This document shows, piece after piece, positions 1 through 8,313 of a stretch of 64,000 nt of DNA. A program made the position numbers and the translations under genes. Position 1 is the first letter of the stretch. Every line of letters starts with the position of its first letter. The DNA is from Hufsiella arboris. Its GTDB lineage: Bacteria; Bacteroidota; Bacteroidia; Sphingobacteriales; Sphingobacteriaceae. The DNA lies in the NCBI RefSeq assembly GCF_009834875.1, contig NZ_WVHT01000014.1:1-64000 (forward strand), read 5' to 3'. The notes beneath the pieces were generated by a model. That model made no database searches. It saw nothing but the letters and a program-made list of their open reading frames with translations, and was not told the origin of the DNA.

Positions 1-61
1 GTAGCATGAAGAAGCTACAGATTTTACTTTAAACAGCTTTTTACTCAAAAAAATTTAACGG

Positions 62-434
62 CTACAAACGTGTATAAGTGATATTATATTTGCCTTTGAC
101 GTTCTTGCCAGTCAAATAGAATTTTAAATGTTCATTTTCCACTTTGTCTATAATGATCTCGTCGCTTGCCTGGTCCTGGATTTCCCTGGTTAATATAGAC
201 AGGACGATTTAATGATAAAAGTAAGTTCGCCGACCGCTTTTGAAACGGTATATTTGAACATTATCTTTTTGCTTTCTGACGGAGCTTTTACTATAAAGCT
301 TTATTTGCCATTCAGGTTGGTGAATTCGGCATAACTCCTGTCAGGCACATCCGATCCTTTCCAGTTATTTCCAACTTACGCGAACGCGCTAAAACTCGCC
401 GCCAGAATAAATAATAACAACTGAACTTTTTCAT
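62..434 (-). pseudogene. Decayed gene for a small secreted protein
   Basis: Reading the minus strand from the ATG at 434, the first codons (MKK) are in one frame. A typical signal peptide (VQLLLFILAASFSAFA) follows in another frame, as if one A had been lost from an A-run. The second frame continues with TAA stops directly after the signal peptide and again after NLNGK, then stays protein-like to about position 200. A further frame change leads into a clean C-terminus (EIQDQASDEIIIDKVENE, ending YNITYTRL) with its stop at 62-64. At least two frame changes and two nonsense codons are needed. I do not recognise the family. The pieces line up as one secreted protein of about 115 residues, so this is a degraded gene rather than empty intergenic DNA. 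Confidence 0.6.
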
Positions 435-536
435 ACTGTTTAATTAAGTGTGTTACCTAAGATGCTAAAAATCAAAAACGGTTGCATTGTGTCTTCTAAA
501 ACAAAAGTGTTAAAACTAACGACCGCGAAAAAAGTT

Positions 537-2285
537 ATGGATAAACAAAAGAGAACCAAGCCCATGACGAACAATGAGGGCACGCAGAGTTTAGCTATTT
601 TAGGAGGCGGGCCGAGCGGGCTGTTTATGTACAAAAGATTAGTCGAATCAGGCAGAACCGATTTTACCGTTGACATTTTTGAAAAAAAACAACTTTTGGG
701 CGCAGGCATGCCATATAGCCGCGACGGGGCCTGTGACGAGCATATCACCAATGTGTCGGGAAATGAGATACCGAAGCTGGTAACTACAGTTGAGGAGTGG
801 ATCGGCAGTGAAGATCCCGGCACTCTCCATCGTTTCAGATTAGATCCGAAGGATTTCAATGAATACAAAGTACTACCGCGACTGCTTTTCGGAAGATACC
901 TCGCCGACCAGTTCAAACAGCTGGAGAATATAGCGGCTAAGCAAGGGCTGTCAACCACAATACATTATGCCACAGAAGTCAGCGATATTATTGATCTGCC
1001 CGAAGAATCGAAAGTACGGGTGATAGATGGCGACGGAGTAAATTATGATTTTGACAAGGTAGTGGTTTGTACCGGGCATCACTGGCCTAAAAAGCTGGAG
1101 GGCACAATTTCCGGCTATTTTGACTCGCCCTATCCGCCGTCTAAGCTGGCGTTCCGGGCTAACCATCCCGTAGCTATCAAAGGCTCTTCACTTACAGCCA
1201 TCGATGCCTTGCGGACTCTCGCCCGGAAAAACGGCCAATTTGTTAAAAGTGAAAATGGACAATTAAGCTATAAGCTTAATCAGGACAGTTCGGATTTTAA
1301 ATTGATTATGCATTCACGCAGCGGGCTGTTGCCGGCTGTCAGATTTCACCTTGAAGATTCGCATCTCGCAAAAGACTCCGTGCTAAGTGACGAAGAAGTC
1401 GACCGTGTACGGGATCAAAACGACGGCTTCCTGCCGCTGGAACATGTTTACCGCAGGAATTTCCTGGACGGCATTCGAACTAACAGGCCCGAGTTTTACG
1501 AAAAGATCAGAGATCTGTCACTGGAAGAATTTGTAGAAGAGATGATGGAATTGCGTGAAAGAGTTCCGCCATTTCAGTTACTTAAAGGGGAATATGCAGA
1601 GGCTGAAAAATCAATTGACCGCAGGCAATCAGTTTACTGGAAAGAGATGCTGGCCGTGCTGAGTTTTGCGATGAACTACCCTGCCAAATATTTTTCTGCC
1701 GAAGACATGCAACGATTGCAAAAAACGCTGATGCCCCTGATATCCATCGTTATCGCTTTTGCACCGCAGGGTTCTGTAGTTGAAATGATGGCGCTTCACG
1801 ACGCTGGTGTGCTGGATATTGTCAGCGTTGGCGAAACAAGCTTCGTGGAGCCGCAGGAAAAAGGAGGAATTATCTACCATTATAAAGATGAAGACGGCAA
1901 AGATGTTGCTGCGCGATATGAAACATTTGTAGATTGTGTCGGTCAGCCGCACCTGCAATACCGGGACCTCCCTTACAACAGCCTGCTTACAAAACATACG
2001 GTAAGTCCTGCCCGGCTGAAGTTCCGTGATCAGATAAAAGGTCAGACTGAACTGGAAAGCGGAAATAAAAACGTCGTCAAAGGTCCGGATGGATTTTACT
2101 ACCTGCAGGTTCCGGGTATTACTATTAACGATTATTTCCAGGTGGTAGACGCTTACGGAGCTCTTAACGAACGCATATATATGATGGCTGTTCCATATAT
2201 AGGCGGATATAACCCGGATTATTCAGGTCTCGATTTCGGCGAAGCCGCGTCTGCGCGTATAATTAAAAGACTATTGAATGAGTAA
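537..2285 (+). CDS. FAD/NAD(P)-binding oxidoreductase (NAD_binding_9 type)
   Basis: A dinucleotide-binding motif (LAILGGGPSGLFMYKRL) lies about 20 residues from the start. It is followed by the GMPYS...HITNVSGNEIP block typical of the FAD-NAD(P)-binding family PF13454. A second nucleotide-binding stretch is VVVCTGHHWP. The protein is probably cytosolic. No substrate can be inferred, because members of this family are mostly uncharacterised. The open frame extends up to 450, but the extra N-terminus is not conserved-looking. ATG 537 or ATG 564 (MTNNEG) fits better, placing the first beta-strand near the N-terminus. The gene stands alone; the next gene starts 42 bp downstream behind its own sigma-54-like promoter. 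Family confidence is good, function unknown. Confidence 0.75.
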   Translation: MDKQKRTKPMTNNEGTQSLAILGGGPSGLFMYKRLVESGRTDFTVDIFEKKQLLGAGMPYSRDGACDEHITNVSGNEIPKLVTTVEEWIGSEDPGTLHRFRLDPKDFNEYKVLPRLLFGRYLADQFKQLENIAAKQGLSTTIHYATEVSDIIDLPEESKVRVIDGDGVNYDFDKVVVCTGHHWPKKLEGTISGYFDSPYPPSKLAFRANHPVAIKGSSLTAIDALRTLARKNGQFVKSENGQLSYKLNQDSSDFKLIMHSRSGLLPAVRFHLEDSHLAKDSVLSDEEVDRVRDQNDGFLPLEHVYRRNFLDGIRTNRPEFYEKIRDLSLEEFVEEMMELRERVPPFQLLKGEYAEAEKSIDRRQSVYWKEMLAVLSFAMNYPAKYFSAEDMQRLQKTLMPLISIVIAFAPQGSVVEMMALHDAGVLDIVSVGETSFVEPQEKGGIIYHYKDEDGKDVAARYETFVDCVGQPHLQYRDLPYNSLLTKHTVSPARLKFRDQIKGQTELESGNKNVVKGPDGFYYLQVPGITINDYFQVVDAYGALNERIYMMAVPYIGGYNPDYSGLDFGEAASARIIKRLLNE

Positions 2286-2303
2286 TTGGCATACAACTTG
2301 CAA
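2286..2303 (+). promoter_or_regulatory. Sigma-54-type -24/-12 promoter
   Basis: TTGGCATACAACTTGCA starts one base after the preceding stop codon. GG (2288-2289) and GC (2300-2301) are separated by exactly 10 bases, as the sigma-54 consensus TGGCAC-N5-TTGCA requires. The predicted start site, about 12 bp downstream, leaves a 5' leader of roughly 15 nt before ATG 2328. Confidence 0.6.
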
Positions 2304-2327
2304 TTATTAAGTTAAAATAACTACACT

Positions 2328-2783
2328 ATGGAAACTACAGAAAAAACAGTTGACGTACTCAACGACCTGATTGAAATTAATAATGACCGCGCAGCAGGCT
2401 TTTCAAAAGCATTGGCAGATATTAATGATGAGAACATTGATTTGAAAGCTTTATTCCAGGAATATTCGGAGCAAAGCCGCAAATTCAGCCAGGAACTCAC
2501 AGCCTTAACAGCAACCCGCGGTGGCGACGTAGAAACTGGCCACAGCGTTGCCGGAACATTACACCGCGCCTGGATCGATGTAAAATCCCTCTTCGGCGGC
2601 AGTGACCGTGAAAGCATTCTGGATGAAGCCGAAAGAGGCGAAGATGCTATCAAGAAAGCCTATCAAACTGCGCTTACTGAAGGCAATCTTACCGGAGAAG
2701 CCTTATCAACCGTCAGTGCTCAATCACAAGATATCAACCAGGCTCACGACGCTATCAAAGCATTGCGTGACACCGCAAAGTAA
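2328..2783 (+). CDS. PA2169 family four-helix-bundle protein (DUF2383)
   Basis: This 151-residue, all-helical, acidic protein begins TVDVLNDLIEINNDRAAGFSKA and continues through DIKSLFGG-like and ESILDEAERGED blocks. These match the PA2169/DUF2383 family (TIGR02284), a ferritin-like four-helix bundle often found with stress genes. No catalytic activity is established for the family. There is no signal peptide, so it is likely cytosolic. The gene is monocistronic: a sigma-54-like element lies directly upstream and a strong rho-independent terminator directly downstream. That suggests a single-gene unit switched on by an enhancer-dependent activator. The start at 2328 gives the expected family length. 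Confidence 0.85.
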   Translation: METTEKTVDVLNDLIEINNDRAAGFSKALADINDENIDLKALFQEYSEQSRKFSQELTALTATRGGDVETGHSVAGTLHRAWIDVKSLFGGSDRESILDEAERGEDAIKKAYQTALTEGNLTGEALSTVSAQSQDINQAHDAIKALRDTAK

Positions 2784-2800
2784 AAACACTACTGAGTTTA

Positions 2801-2827
2801 AAAGCTGCCTTGAAGGCAGCTTTTTTT
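2801..2827 (+). terminator. Rho-independent terminator
   Basis: A 9-bp stem (AAAGCTGCC / GGCAGCTTT) with loop TTGAA is followed by seven T residues, 18 bp after the DUF2383 stop codon. It argues against starting the next gene at the upstream in-frame ATG 2810, which lies in the hairpin. Confidence 0.8.
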
Positions 2828-2839
2828 GTTTATGCTCAC

Positions 2840-3436
2840 ATGGCAGCATTACCCCTAAAACTATATATGCTTCTTCTTGGCTCGAAAGCTCCGGGCCGCA
2901 ATGTGGAGCAACATGACTTTTACTTCGGCATTGCCAGGGAGCTTCATGAACTGGTGCCCGATATCAAAACTTTCTGGCCGGAAGCCGGAAACAGCATCCA
3001 CCTGGATGGCTGGCGCGAAGTGCACACTGTAAACGGCTACCGGGTAACCGTTGTTTCTAAACAGGAAGCAGCAGCCACGGGACCTAAACTATTCTTCATT
3101 AATCTCGGAGGTTACCGGGGCGGAATTCTTGAAGAGCAGCATTACACGGTACTAACTGTGAATGAAGATCGTGCTGACGCAGTACAAGCAGCGAAACAAA
3201 CGATTTTTTACAGGCAACAATCGATTAAAGGAATGAAAGGAGCCAATGCGCATATCGACGAAAAATATGGAATTGATGTGGATGACATCTACCGGATCGA
3301 AGATATTTTACCTGCCGAACAAAAGAATCAGTACCATATCCATTTGTTACCGCAATCAAATTTACCCGAGGATACTATCCACCTGGGTTATCTTACGCTG
3401 GATAAGTTGTCTAAAGTTCGATCTTCACTGATGTAA
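2840..3436 (+). CDS. DUF1543 domain-containing protein
   Basis: This 198-residue protein opens with KLYMLLLGSKAPGRNVEQHD and contains DIKTFWPEA, DGWREV and PKLFFINLGGYR, the hallmarks of DUF1543. The family has two copies of a small alpha/beta domain and no known activity. Here the second half (NQYHIHLLPQSNL...HLGYLTLDKL) is consistent with the C-terminal domain. There is no signal peptide or membrane segment. ATG 2840 was chosen because ATG 2810 sits inside the upstream terminator hairpin. The first alpha/beta unit already starts directly after 2840. The gene is followed by the phytochrome gene after 95 bp. Confidence 0.75.
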   Translation: MAALPLKLYMLLLGSKAPGRNVEQHDFYFGIARELHELVPDIKTFWPEAGNSIHLDGWREVHTVNGYRVTVVSKQEAAATGPKLFFINLGGYRGGILEEQHYTVLTVNEDRADAVQAAKQTIFYRQQSIKGMKGANAHIDEKYGIDVDDIYRIEDILPAEQKNQYHIHLLPQSNLPEDTIHLGYLTLDKLSKVRSSLM

Positions 3437-3531
3437 TATTAAAAGCTGGCACGATTTTGCATTGTTGAATGAACCAGGAAATTAACCAATCCGATAGCTG
3501 CACTTTTGCACCTAATATTTAATTTGGCTAT

Positions 3532-5775
3532 ATGTTTAAATACGACCTTAGCAACTGTGACCAGGAGCCTATCCACATACCCGGAAAAATACAAAGTCAC
3601 GGCTTTTTAGTAGCGGTAAACGAAGATCTGGCAATCTCCTTTTGCAGCGAAAATGTCTTTACTTTTTTAGGTGTTAACGGCGCTTCGCTTCTTAATCAGC
3701 CTATTGAAGCCCTGGAAGCTTACTTGTCGCGCGAAAAAGCCGGTAGAGGGTACCTGCGTCAGTACATTTTGCTAAATGATGACGCGGAACTGTTTAAGCG
3801 AATGAATACGCAGGTATTTATAGGAAGCATATCGTTTAACCTGATAATAAACAGCGCCACCCCTTATTACCTGCTCGAATTTGAACCTGAGGCATCAAAC
3901 CTCCAGGTAGATCTTCAACAGCAGGTGGGGCGTTCCCTATCCGAAATGCTGGCCGATAAACAACTTGACACACTACTTAAAAACGCTGCTGAACAAATAC
4001 GCCGGATCATTCAGTATGACCGGGTCATGGTATATAAATTTCACGAGGATGGACACGGCGAAGTAGTTGCTGAGGCCCGTGATGAAAATTTGGAGAGCTG
4101 GATGGGTTTACACTATCCGGCCTCCGATATTCCGAAACAGGCCCGGGAACTTTACAAACAAAATCTTGTTCGCCTGATCGCGGACGTGTACTCAGAGCCG
4201 TCATCCATTCTTATAACAGCGGCAGGCAAAAACAGCACATCTTTAGACCTCACCTGCAGTACACTGCGGGCGGTATCACCTGTTCATATTCAGTACCTGA
4301 AAAACATGGGTGTGGCATCCAGCTTTAGTGTTTCAATCATGGATCAGGGTGCCCTCTGGGGGCTGATCGCCTGCCATAATTATTCGCCAAGATTTATCAA
4401 TTTCCGGCAGCGGGAATCGGCCAAACTGATCGGGCAGGTCCTTTCTTCAGCCATTAGTTTTCGGCAGCAGGAAGAGCATCAGCAAAAGTCGGCACGGGCT
4501 CGCTCGACAGTTGAAACGATCACCCGCCAGCTTCTAAGAAATGTCCGCGTCCAGGAAGCGCTCATTAACGATGATGTTACCATGCAATCTGCGATTGAAA
4601 GTACAGGCGCCGCACTATATTTTGAAAACGAATTGCACACTACCGGTAATGTTCCGGAAAAATCTTTCATCGAAGATCTCATCACCTGGTTGGACGAAAC
4701 GTCCTCGGAGGAAGTCTACCAAACATCAGGCTTATCTGCCGATTTACCAGAAGCGATTCGCTATAAGGATATAGCAAGTGGAATTTTAGCTTGCAAACTG
4801 TCGCAGGGATTAAAAGAATACATGATCTGGTTCCGGCCAGAGCTTATTACCACAGTTACCTGGGCTGGCAACCCGGAAAAACCTGTCGAAATCGACGAGC
4901 ATGGACTAACCCACATTTCGCCTCGACATTCTTTTGATGCATGGTCGCAGGAAGTTAAAAATGCTTCCCTCGCCTGGACGGAATATGACATCGATGCAGC
5001 ATTGTTATTAAGAGATGAAGTAAATTACTCTATCAGCCGCAGGGCTACGGAACTTCGCATATTGAATGAAAAACTCCGGGAAGCATACGCCGAGCTGGAT
5101 ACGTTCAGTTATACCATCTCCCATGACCTGAAGCATCCTCTTACGACAATAAAAAGCTATTCTCAGCTGATACACCGTGAGGCGGAGGCTGACTCCAAAA
5201 TCCGGCAAATGGCTGGCCGCATCCAGGACGGCGCTGTAAAAATGCAGGTAATGATTGAAGAGGTGTTGCAATATTCTAAAATTGGCCAAAGCAAAACGGC
5301 AATCAAAGCAATAGATATGCGAAAGTTACTGGAGGATCTTCGTAATGACCTCCTGGTCGCTTCTGATAATCCAAAGCTGACAATAAATATTGGGAATACA
5401 CCAGAACTGCATGGCGATGAAACCATGATCTCGCAGGTTTTTTCCAATTTGCTTGGCAACGCGGTTAAATATTCCTCGAAAACGGATCATCCCGCCGTTA
5501 TCATTGGTGGAGAAGTTATGGACGAAAATACCATCAGTTATTCCGTTTCAGACAACGGCATTGGAATAGCTCCCTTGGAGCAAGAAAGGATATTTGATCT
5601 GTTTTCCAGGGCAAAGGAAGTAAATGAATTTGAAGGAACAGGCGTTGGCCTCGCTATTGTAAAACGCATCCTGGATAAACATTATGGGAAAATCCGGGTG
5701 GAAAGTCAGCCCGGGCAGGGATCTGTGTTTCATGTAATGTTCCGGAGGTATGACGCGGCCGAATTAACACCCTAA
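3532..5775 (+). CDS. bphP: Bacteriophytochrome sensor histidine kinase
   Basis: A red/far-red light sensor kinase of 747 residues. The domain order is PAS_2 (about 1-110), GAF (about 140-305, with the phytochrome motif PASDIPKQAR and the STLRAVSPVHIQYLKNMGV block), PHY (about 320-500), HisKA (phosphoacceptor H531 in SYTISHDLKHPL) and HATPase (NLLGNAVKYSS, DNGIGI, GTGVGLAIVKRIL). Cys9, in NCDQEPIHIPG, sits where bacteriophytochromes attach biliverdin, so chromophore binding is likely. No transmembrane segment is present. No heme oxygenase (bphO) or cognate response regulator lies in this window, so the chromophore source and output partner must be elsewhere. A TGGCACG...TTGC sequence 70 bp upstream has sigma-54-like halves but a spacing one base short. 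Confidence 0.93.
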   Translation: MFKYDLSNCDQEPIHIPGKIQSHGFLVAVNEDLAISFCSENVFTFLGVNGASLLNQPIEALEAYLSREKAGRGYLRQYILLNDDAELFKRMNTQVFIGSISFNLIINSATPYYLLEFEPEASNLQVDLQQQVGRSLSEMLADKQLDTLLKNAAEQIRRIIQYDRVMVYKFHEDGHGEVVAEARDENLESWMGLHYPASDIPKQARELYKQNLVRLIADVYSEPSSILITAAGKNSTSLDLTCSTLRAVSPVHIQYLKNMGVASSFSVSIMDQGALWGLIACHNYSPRFINFRQRESAKLIGQVLSSAISFRQQEEHQQKSARARSTVETITRQLLRNVRVQEALINDDVTMQSAIESTGAALYFENELHTTGNVPEKSFIEDLITWLDETSSEEVYQTSGLSADLPEAIRYKDIASGILACKLSQGLKEYMIWFRPELITTVTWAGNPEKPVEIDEHGLTHISPRHSFDAWSQEVKNASLAWTEYDIDAALLLRDEVNYSISRRATELRILNEKLREAYAELDTFSYTISHDLKHPLTTIKSYSQLIHREAEADSKIRQMAGRIQDGAVKMQVMIEEVLQYSKIGQSKTAIKAIDMRKLLEDLRNDLLVASDNPKLTINIGNTPELHGDETMISQVFSNLLGNAVKYSSKTDHPAVIIGGEVMDENTISYSVSDNGIGIAPLEQERIFDLFSRAKEVNEFEGTGVGLAIVKRILDKHYGKIRVESQPGQGSVFHVMFRRYDAAELTP

Positions 5776-5824
5776 CCATCATGCGAAGAAGGCAAAGAAA
5801 TTACCCTGCCAGCACGAGCGAGGT

Positions 5825-6413
5825 TTATTTCAACAACTTTATTTTCTTTAACCACTTCGCTATTTCGGCCCGCGCCTGTTTTTCTTTTTCGCCCTTTATT
5901 ACAAAATAGATCCCGTCTCTTTCTACTCCGCCTTTGGTTGAAAATCCCTCTGATATTTTGCTGTTCGGGCATAACTCTTTTACCGTTTGAAAAGTGCTGC
6001 CTATTCCGTAACCGGCATTGGTGTTAAACGGCACGACTGTTTTGCCGCTTAGATCATATTGTTTTAAGAAGCTTTTCATTGGCGGCGGCAGCTGCATGCC
6101 CCAGGTAGGAAATCCCACGAATATCACGTCATATTGCCCAATATTGTCAATTTTTGTTTTGAGGGGTGGTAAAAAGCCTGATGCGTTTTCGTTTACTACC
6201 TGGTCGACTATCGCCCGGTAATTTTCGGGATAAGGATTTACGAGCTCCAATGCCACCAGCGTTCTGTTGTATAATTTGAGCAATAGCTTTTGTGTTATTT
6301 GTTCGCGACAAGTACACGATCAGTGTTTTTTTTGGTGAAATAGTTTGTCCATTTAAGCATGCCGATGTTACACAAAAGCTAATCAGGCAGCAGTAAAAGA
6401 TTGCTTTTTTCAT
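5825..6413 (-). pseudogene. Flavodoxin, secreted type, frameshifted
   Basis: The N-terminal part (from ATG 6413) has a signal peptide ending near CLNGQ and the flavodoxin FMN-loop region TLIVYLSRTNNTKAIAQII. The remainder, in the next frame (reading from about 6270 to the stop at 5825), gives LVALELVNPYPENYRAIVDQV, VGFPTWGMQLPPPMKSFL and VVPFNTNAGYGIGSTF, all typical of this flavodoxin family. The frame changes at the QQNAGG/TLVALEL junction. The intact frames on both sides suggest a recent event. Restoring one 11-bp copy (ACGCTGGTGGC) as a tandem repeat would give QQNAGGTLVALEL and a full-length protein of about 196 residues. It could also be a sequencing error or programmed, but both seem less likely. 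Confidence 0.75.
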
Positions 6414-6443
6414 TTTGATATAGTTGCCTTTGCGTGATTAGTG

Positions 6444-6953
6444 TCAATGCTGTTGTTGCCGGTTATGATTATTGCCGCTCATCTTAACGGCCCTTAACAA
6501 CGTTGAAAACGTGAGTGAGCCCATCTTCCATTTGCCGTTTTCTTTAAGATATACTTCGGTTACCATAAAACCATGGGTGACCTCGTTTCCACCGACTACC
6601 GCCAGCAAGTCAATGTCATTTAACAGGATGGCCGTGTTGCCAAAGATATTTACCGATGCGCCATAAACTTCCGCTTTCTTATACCAGATGCCGCCGCTTT
6701 TAATAACGTCAAGCTCCTGGGACTTTCCCCAGCTTCCGCCCATGTGGACAAATACACATTTCTCATCAAACAATCCGTTTAGCGCCTCCGTGTTTTTGTC
6801 TGACATCCATTGCCATTTGGTTTTGGAAAGATCAAGTATTTCCTGTTCTTCTTTTGTTGTGCTGATTGCTGCCGAACCCGGTAATTTGGCCTGGGCATGT
6901 AATAATTGTACGTAAACTATGCACAGGAACATTCCGATAATTGCTTTTTTCAT
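6444..6953 (-). CDS. Secreted NTF2-like (DUF4440) protein, copy 1
   Basis: This 169-residue protein has a signal peptide cleaved near LLHAQA. An NTF2-like/DUF4440 domain follows (EEQEILDLSKTKWQWMSDKN, LFDEKCVFVHMGGSW, VTEVYLKENGKWKMGSLTFS). The fold is a cone-shaped pocket used by enzymes and by binding proteins, so the function is open. It is a tandem paralogue of the next upstream gene at 7023-7505; the two share the AKLPGS...KEEQEILDLS block. The C-terminus adds a short SGNNHNRQQQH tail absent from the paralogue. The position downstream of a LytTR/LytS pair is suggestive but not evidence of control. Confidence 0.8.
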   Translation of the reverse strand: MKKAIIGMFLCIVYVQLLHAQAKLPGSAAISTTKEEQEILDLSKTKWQWMSDKNTEALNGLFDEKCVFVHMGGSWGKSQELDVIKSGGIWYKKAEVYGASVNIFGNTAILLNDIDLLAVVGGNEVTHGFMVTEVYLKENGKWKMGSLTFSTLLRAVKMSGNNHNRQQQH

Positions 6954-7022
6954 GGTTTTAGTTTTAAATTATAGTTGGTTTTAGTTTATTTTAATTATGG
7001 TCCTTATTGATTTCCTCAATTT

Positions 7023-7505
7023 CTATTTTTTTATCTGATGTGTATCCCGCACGCTGCTGAATGTAAGTGCAAGCAATTTCCAGGCGTTATTTTGTTTTTG
7101 ATATACCTCGGTTACCGTAAATTCAGTTACTGCGTCACTACCCCGTACCTCGGCTGTCAGCGTAATCCGGCTCCAAACGATGGCCGTTTGTCCTGATATT
7201 TCTACCGCTACATCATGAATGTTAGCATTTTTATACCAAATTTTCCCGGTTTTAATAATATCAAGCTCCTCATCCTTTTTCCAGGTACCGCTCATGTGGA
7301 CAAATTTTGATTTATTGTCGAAGAGTGGTTCAAGTTTGTCCACATTTTTATCAGCCATCCATTGCCATTTACTATTGGAAAGATCAAGTATTTCCTGTTC
7401 TTCTTTTGTTGCGCTGGTTGCTGTCGAACCGGGTAACTTGGCCTGGGCACTTGCTGATTCCACACCTGTGATCACCATGAACACTGCAATAATGGTTGCT
7501 TTCAT
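7023..7505 (-). CDS. Secreted NTF2-like (DUF4440) protein, copy 2
   Basis: This 160-residue protein has a signal peptide (MKATIIAVFMVITGVESASA) followed by AKLPGSTATSATKEEQEILD and an NTF2-like domain with LFDNKSKFVHMSGTW and VTEVYQKQNNAWKLLALTFS. It aligns along its length with the adjacent copy at 6444-6953, so the pair arose by tandem duplication. The copies differ most in the strand around residues 100-125 and at the C-terminus. The protein is likely periplasmic. Substrate or ligand is unknown. Confidence 0.8.
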   Translation of the reverse strand: MKATIIAVFMVITGVESASAQAKLPGSTATSATKEEQEILDLSNSKWQWMADKNVDKLEPLFDNKSKFVHMSGTWKKDEELDIIKTGKIWYKNANIHDVAVEISGQTAIVWSRITLTAEVRGSDAVTEFTVTEVYQKQNNAWKLLALTFSSVRDTHQIKK

Positions 7506-7560
7506 AATTTTAAGTTTATCAATTGATTTAGTTTCTTATTAGATCGAGTGTCGAAAACTT

Positions 7561-8313
7561 TCACTGCCACTCTTTCAAAAACTCAGTAAAAGCGTCTTTA
7601 AATTGTTCCGTCACTGGTATGGTTGTCTCACCGATTTGTACGGTATTTTTAGTTACTGATTTAACAGCATCCCGGGAAACGATATAGGACCTGTGAATAC
7701 GAAGGAAACCAGCAGGAGAAAGCTTTTCCTCCAGGTTTTTCAAACTGGTCAAAGTAAGCAGGGGCTTCTCCTGGTTTTTTAGAAAAAGCTTTACATAGTC
7801 TTTTAGCCCTTCGATATAAAGGATGTCCTCGGTGCTGATCTTGACGAGCTGGTAATCGACTTTTAAATAGATATAACTTCTTTCAGCCCGACGCCGGCTG
7901 GGCGCGATATCTCCGCTCGTATTACTGCTATTTAATAGTTGAAAATAATCATAAGCTTTTCCTGCCGACTTAGTAAAATCAACAAAACTGAATGGCTTCA
8001 ACAGGTAGTCCAGCGCATCCACTTTGAAACCTTCCAATGCGTACTGGTCATAAGCGGTTGTAAAAATGATCCTCAGGGACTTTTTTCTTTCTGATTGCTC
8101 AATAATTTTAGCAAGTTCTACGCCGCTAAGGTCGGCCATGCGAATGTCCAGGAAAATTAACTGGATATCTTTTTGCTCGTGGATGGCTTTCAGTGCATCA
8201 ATGGCGTTTGTATAAGTAGCCTTCAGGTTGAGGAATGAAGTTTGTTCAATATATGACCGAACCAGGTTGAGTGCAACAGGTTCATCGTCGACCGCTATAC
8301 AGTTGATTCTCAT
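7561..8313 (-). CDS. LytTR-family response regulator
   Basis: An N-terminal receiver domain (acidic pocket D9/D10, phospho-acceptor D56 in IFLDIRMADLSG, conserved lysine in DYLLKPFS) is joined to a C-terminal LytTR DNA-binding domain (YLKVDYQLVKISTEDILYIE, LRIHRSYIVS). The length of 250 residues is typical. Its start overlaps the stop of the upstream histidine kinase by four bases (ATGA), so the two are translationally coupled and form a two-component system. The divergent outer-membrane barrel gene at 9697 is a natural target candidate, by position only. Confidence 0.93.
   Translation of the reverse strand: MRINCIAVDDEPVALNLVRSYIEQTSFLNLKATYTNAIDALKAIHEQKDIQLIFLDIRMADLSGVELAKIIEQSERKKSLRIIFTTAYDQYALEGFKVDALDYLLKPFSFVDFTKSAGKAYDYFQLLNSSNTSGDIAPSRRRAERSYIYLKVDYQLVKISTEDILYIEGLKDYVKLFLKNQEKPLLTLTSLKNLEEKLSPAGFLRIHRSYIVSRDAVKSVTKNTVQIGETTIPVTEQFKDAFTEFLKEWQ

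Noticed and set aside
450-536. N-terminal extension of the FAD/NAD-binding protein (ATG 450).
   Set aside because: The extra 29 codons are lysine-rich with no family similarity and probably cover the promoter; ATG 537 or 564 puts the GGGPSG motif at the usual distance.
3447-3461. Sigma-54-like sequence TGGCACGATTTTGCA upstream of the phytochrome gene.
   Set aside because: GG and GC are separated by 9 bases instead of 10; sigma-54 spacing is strict, so it is not listed as a promoter.
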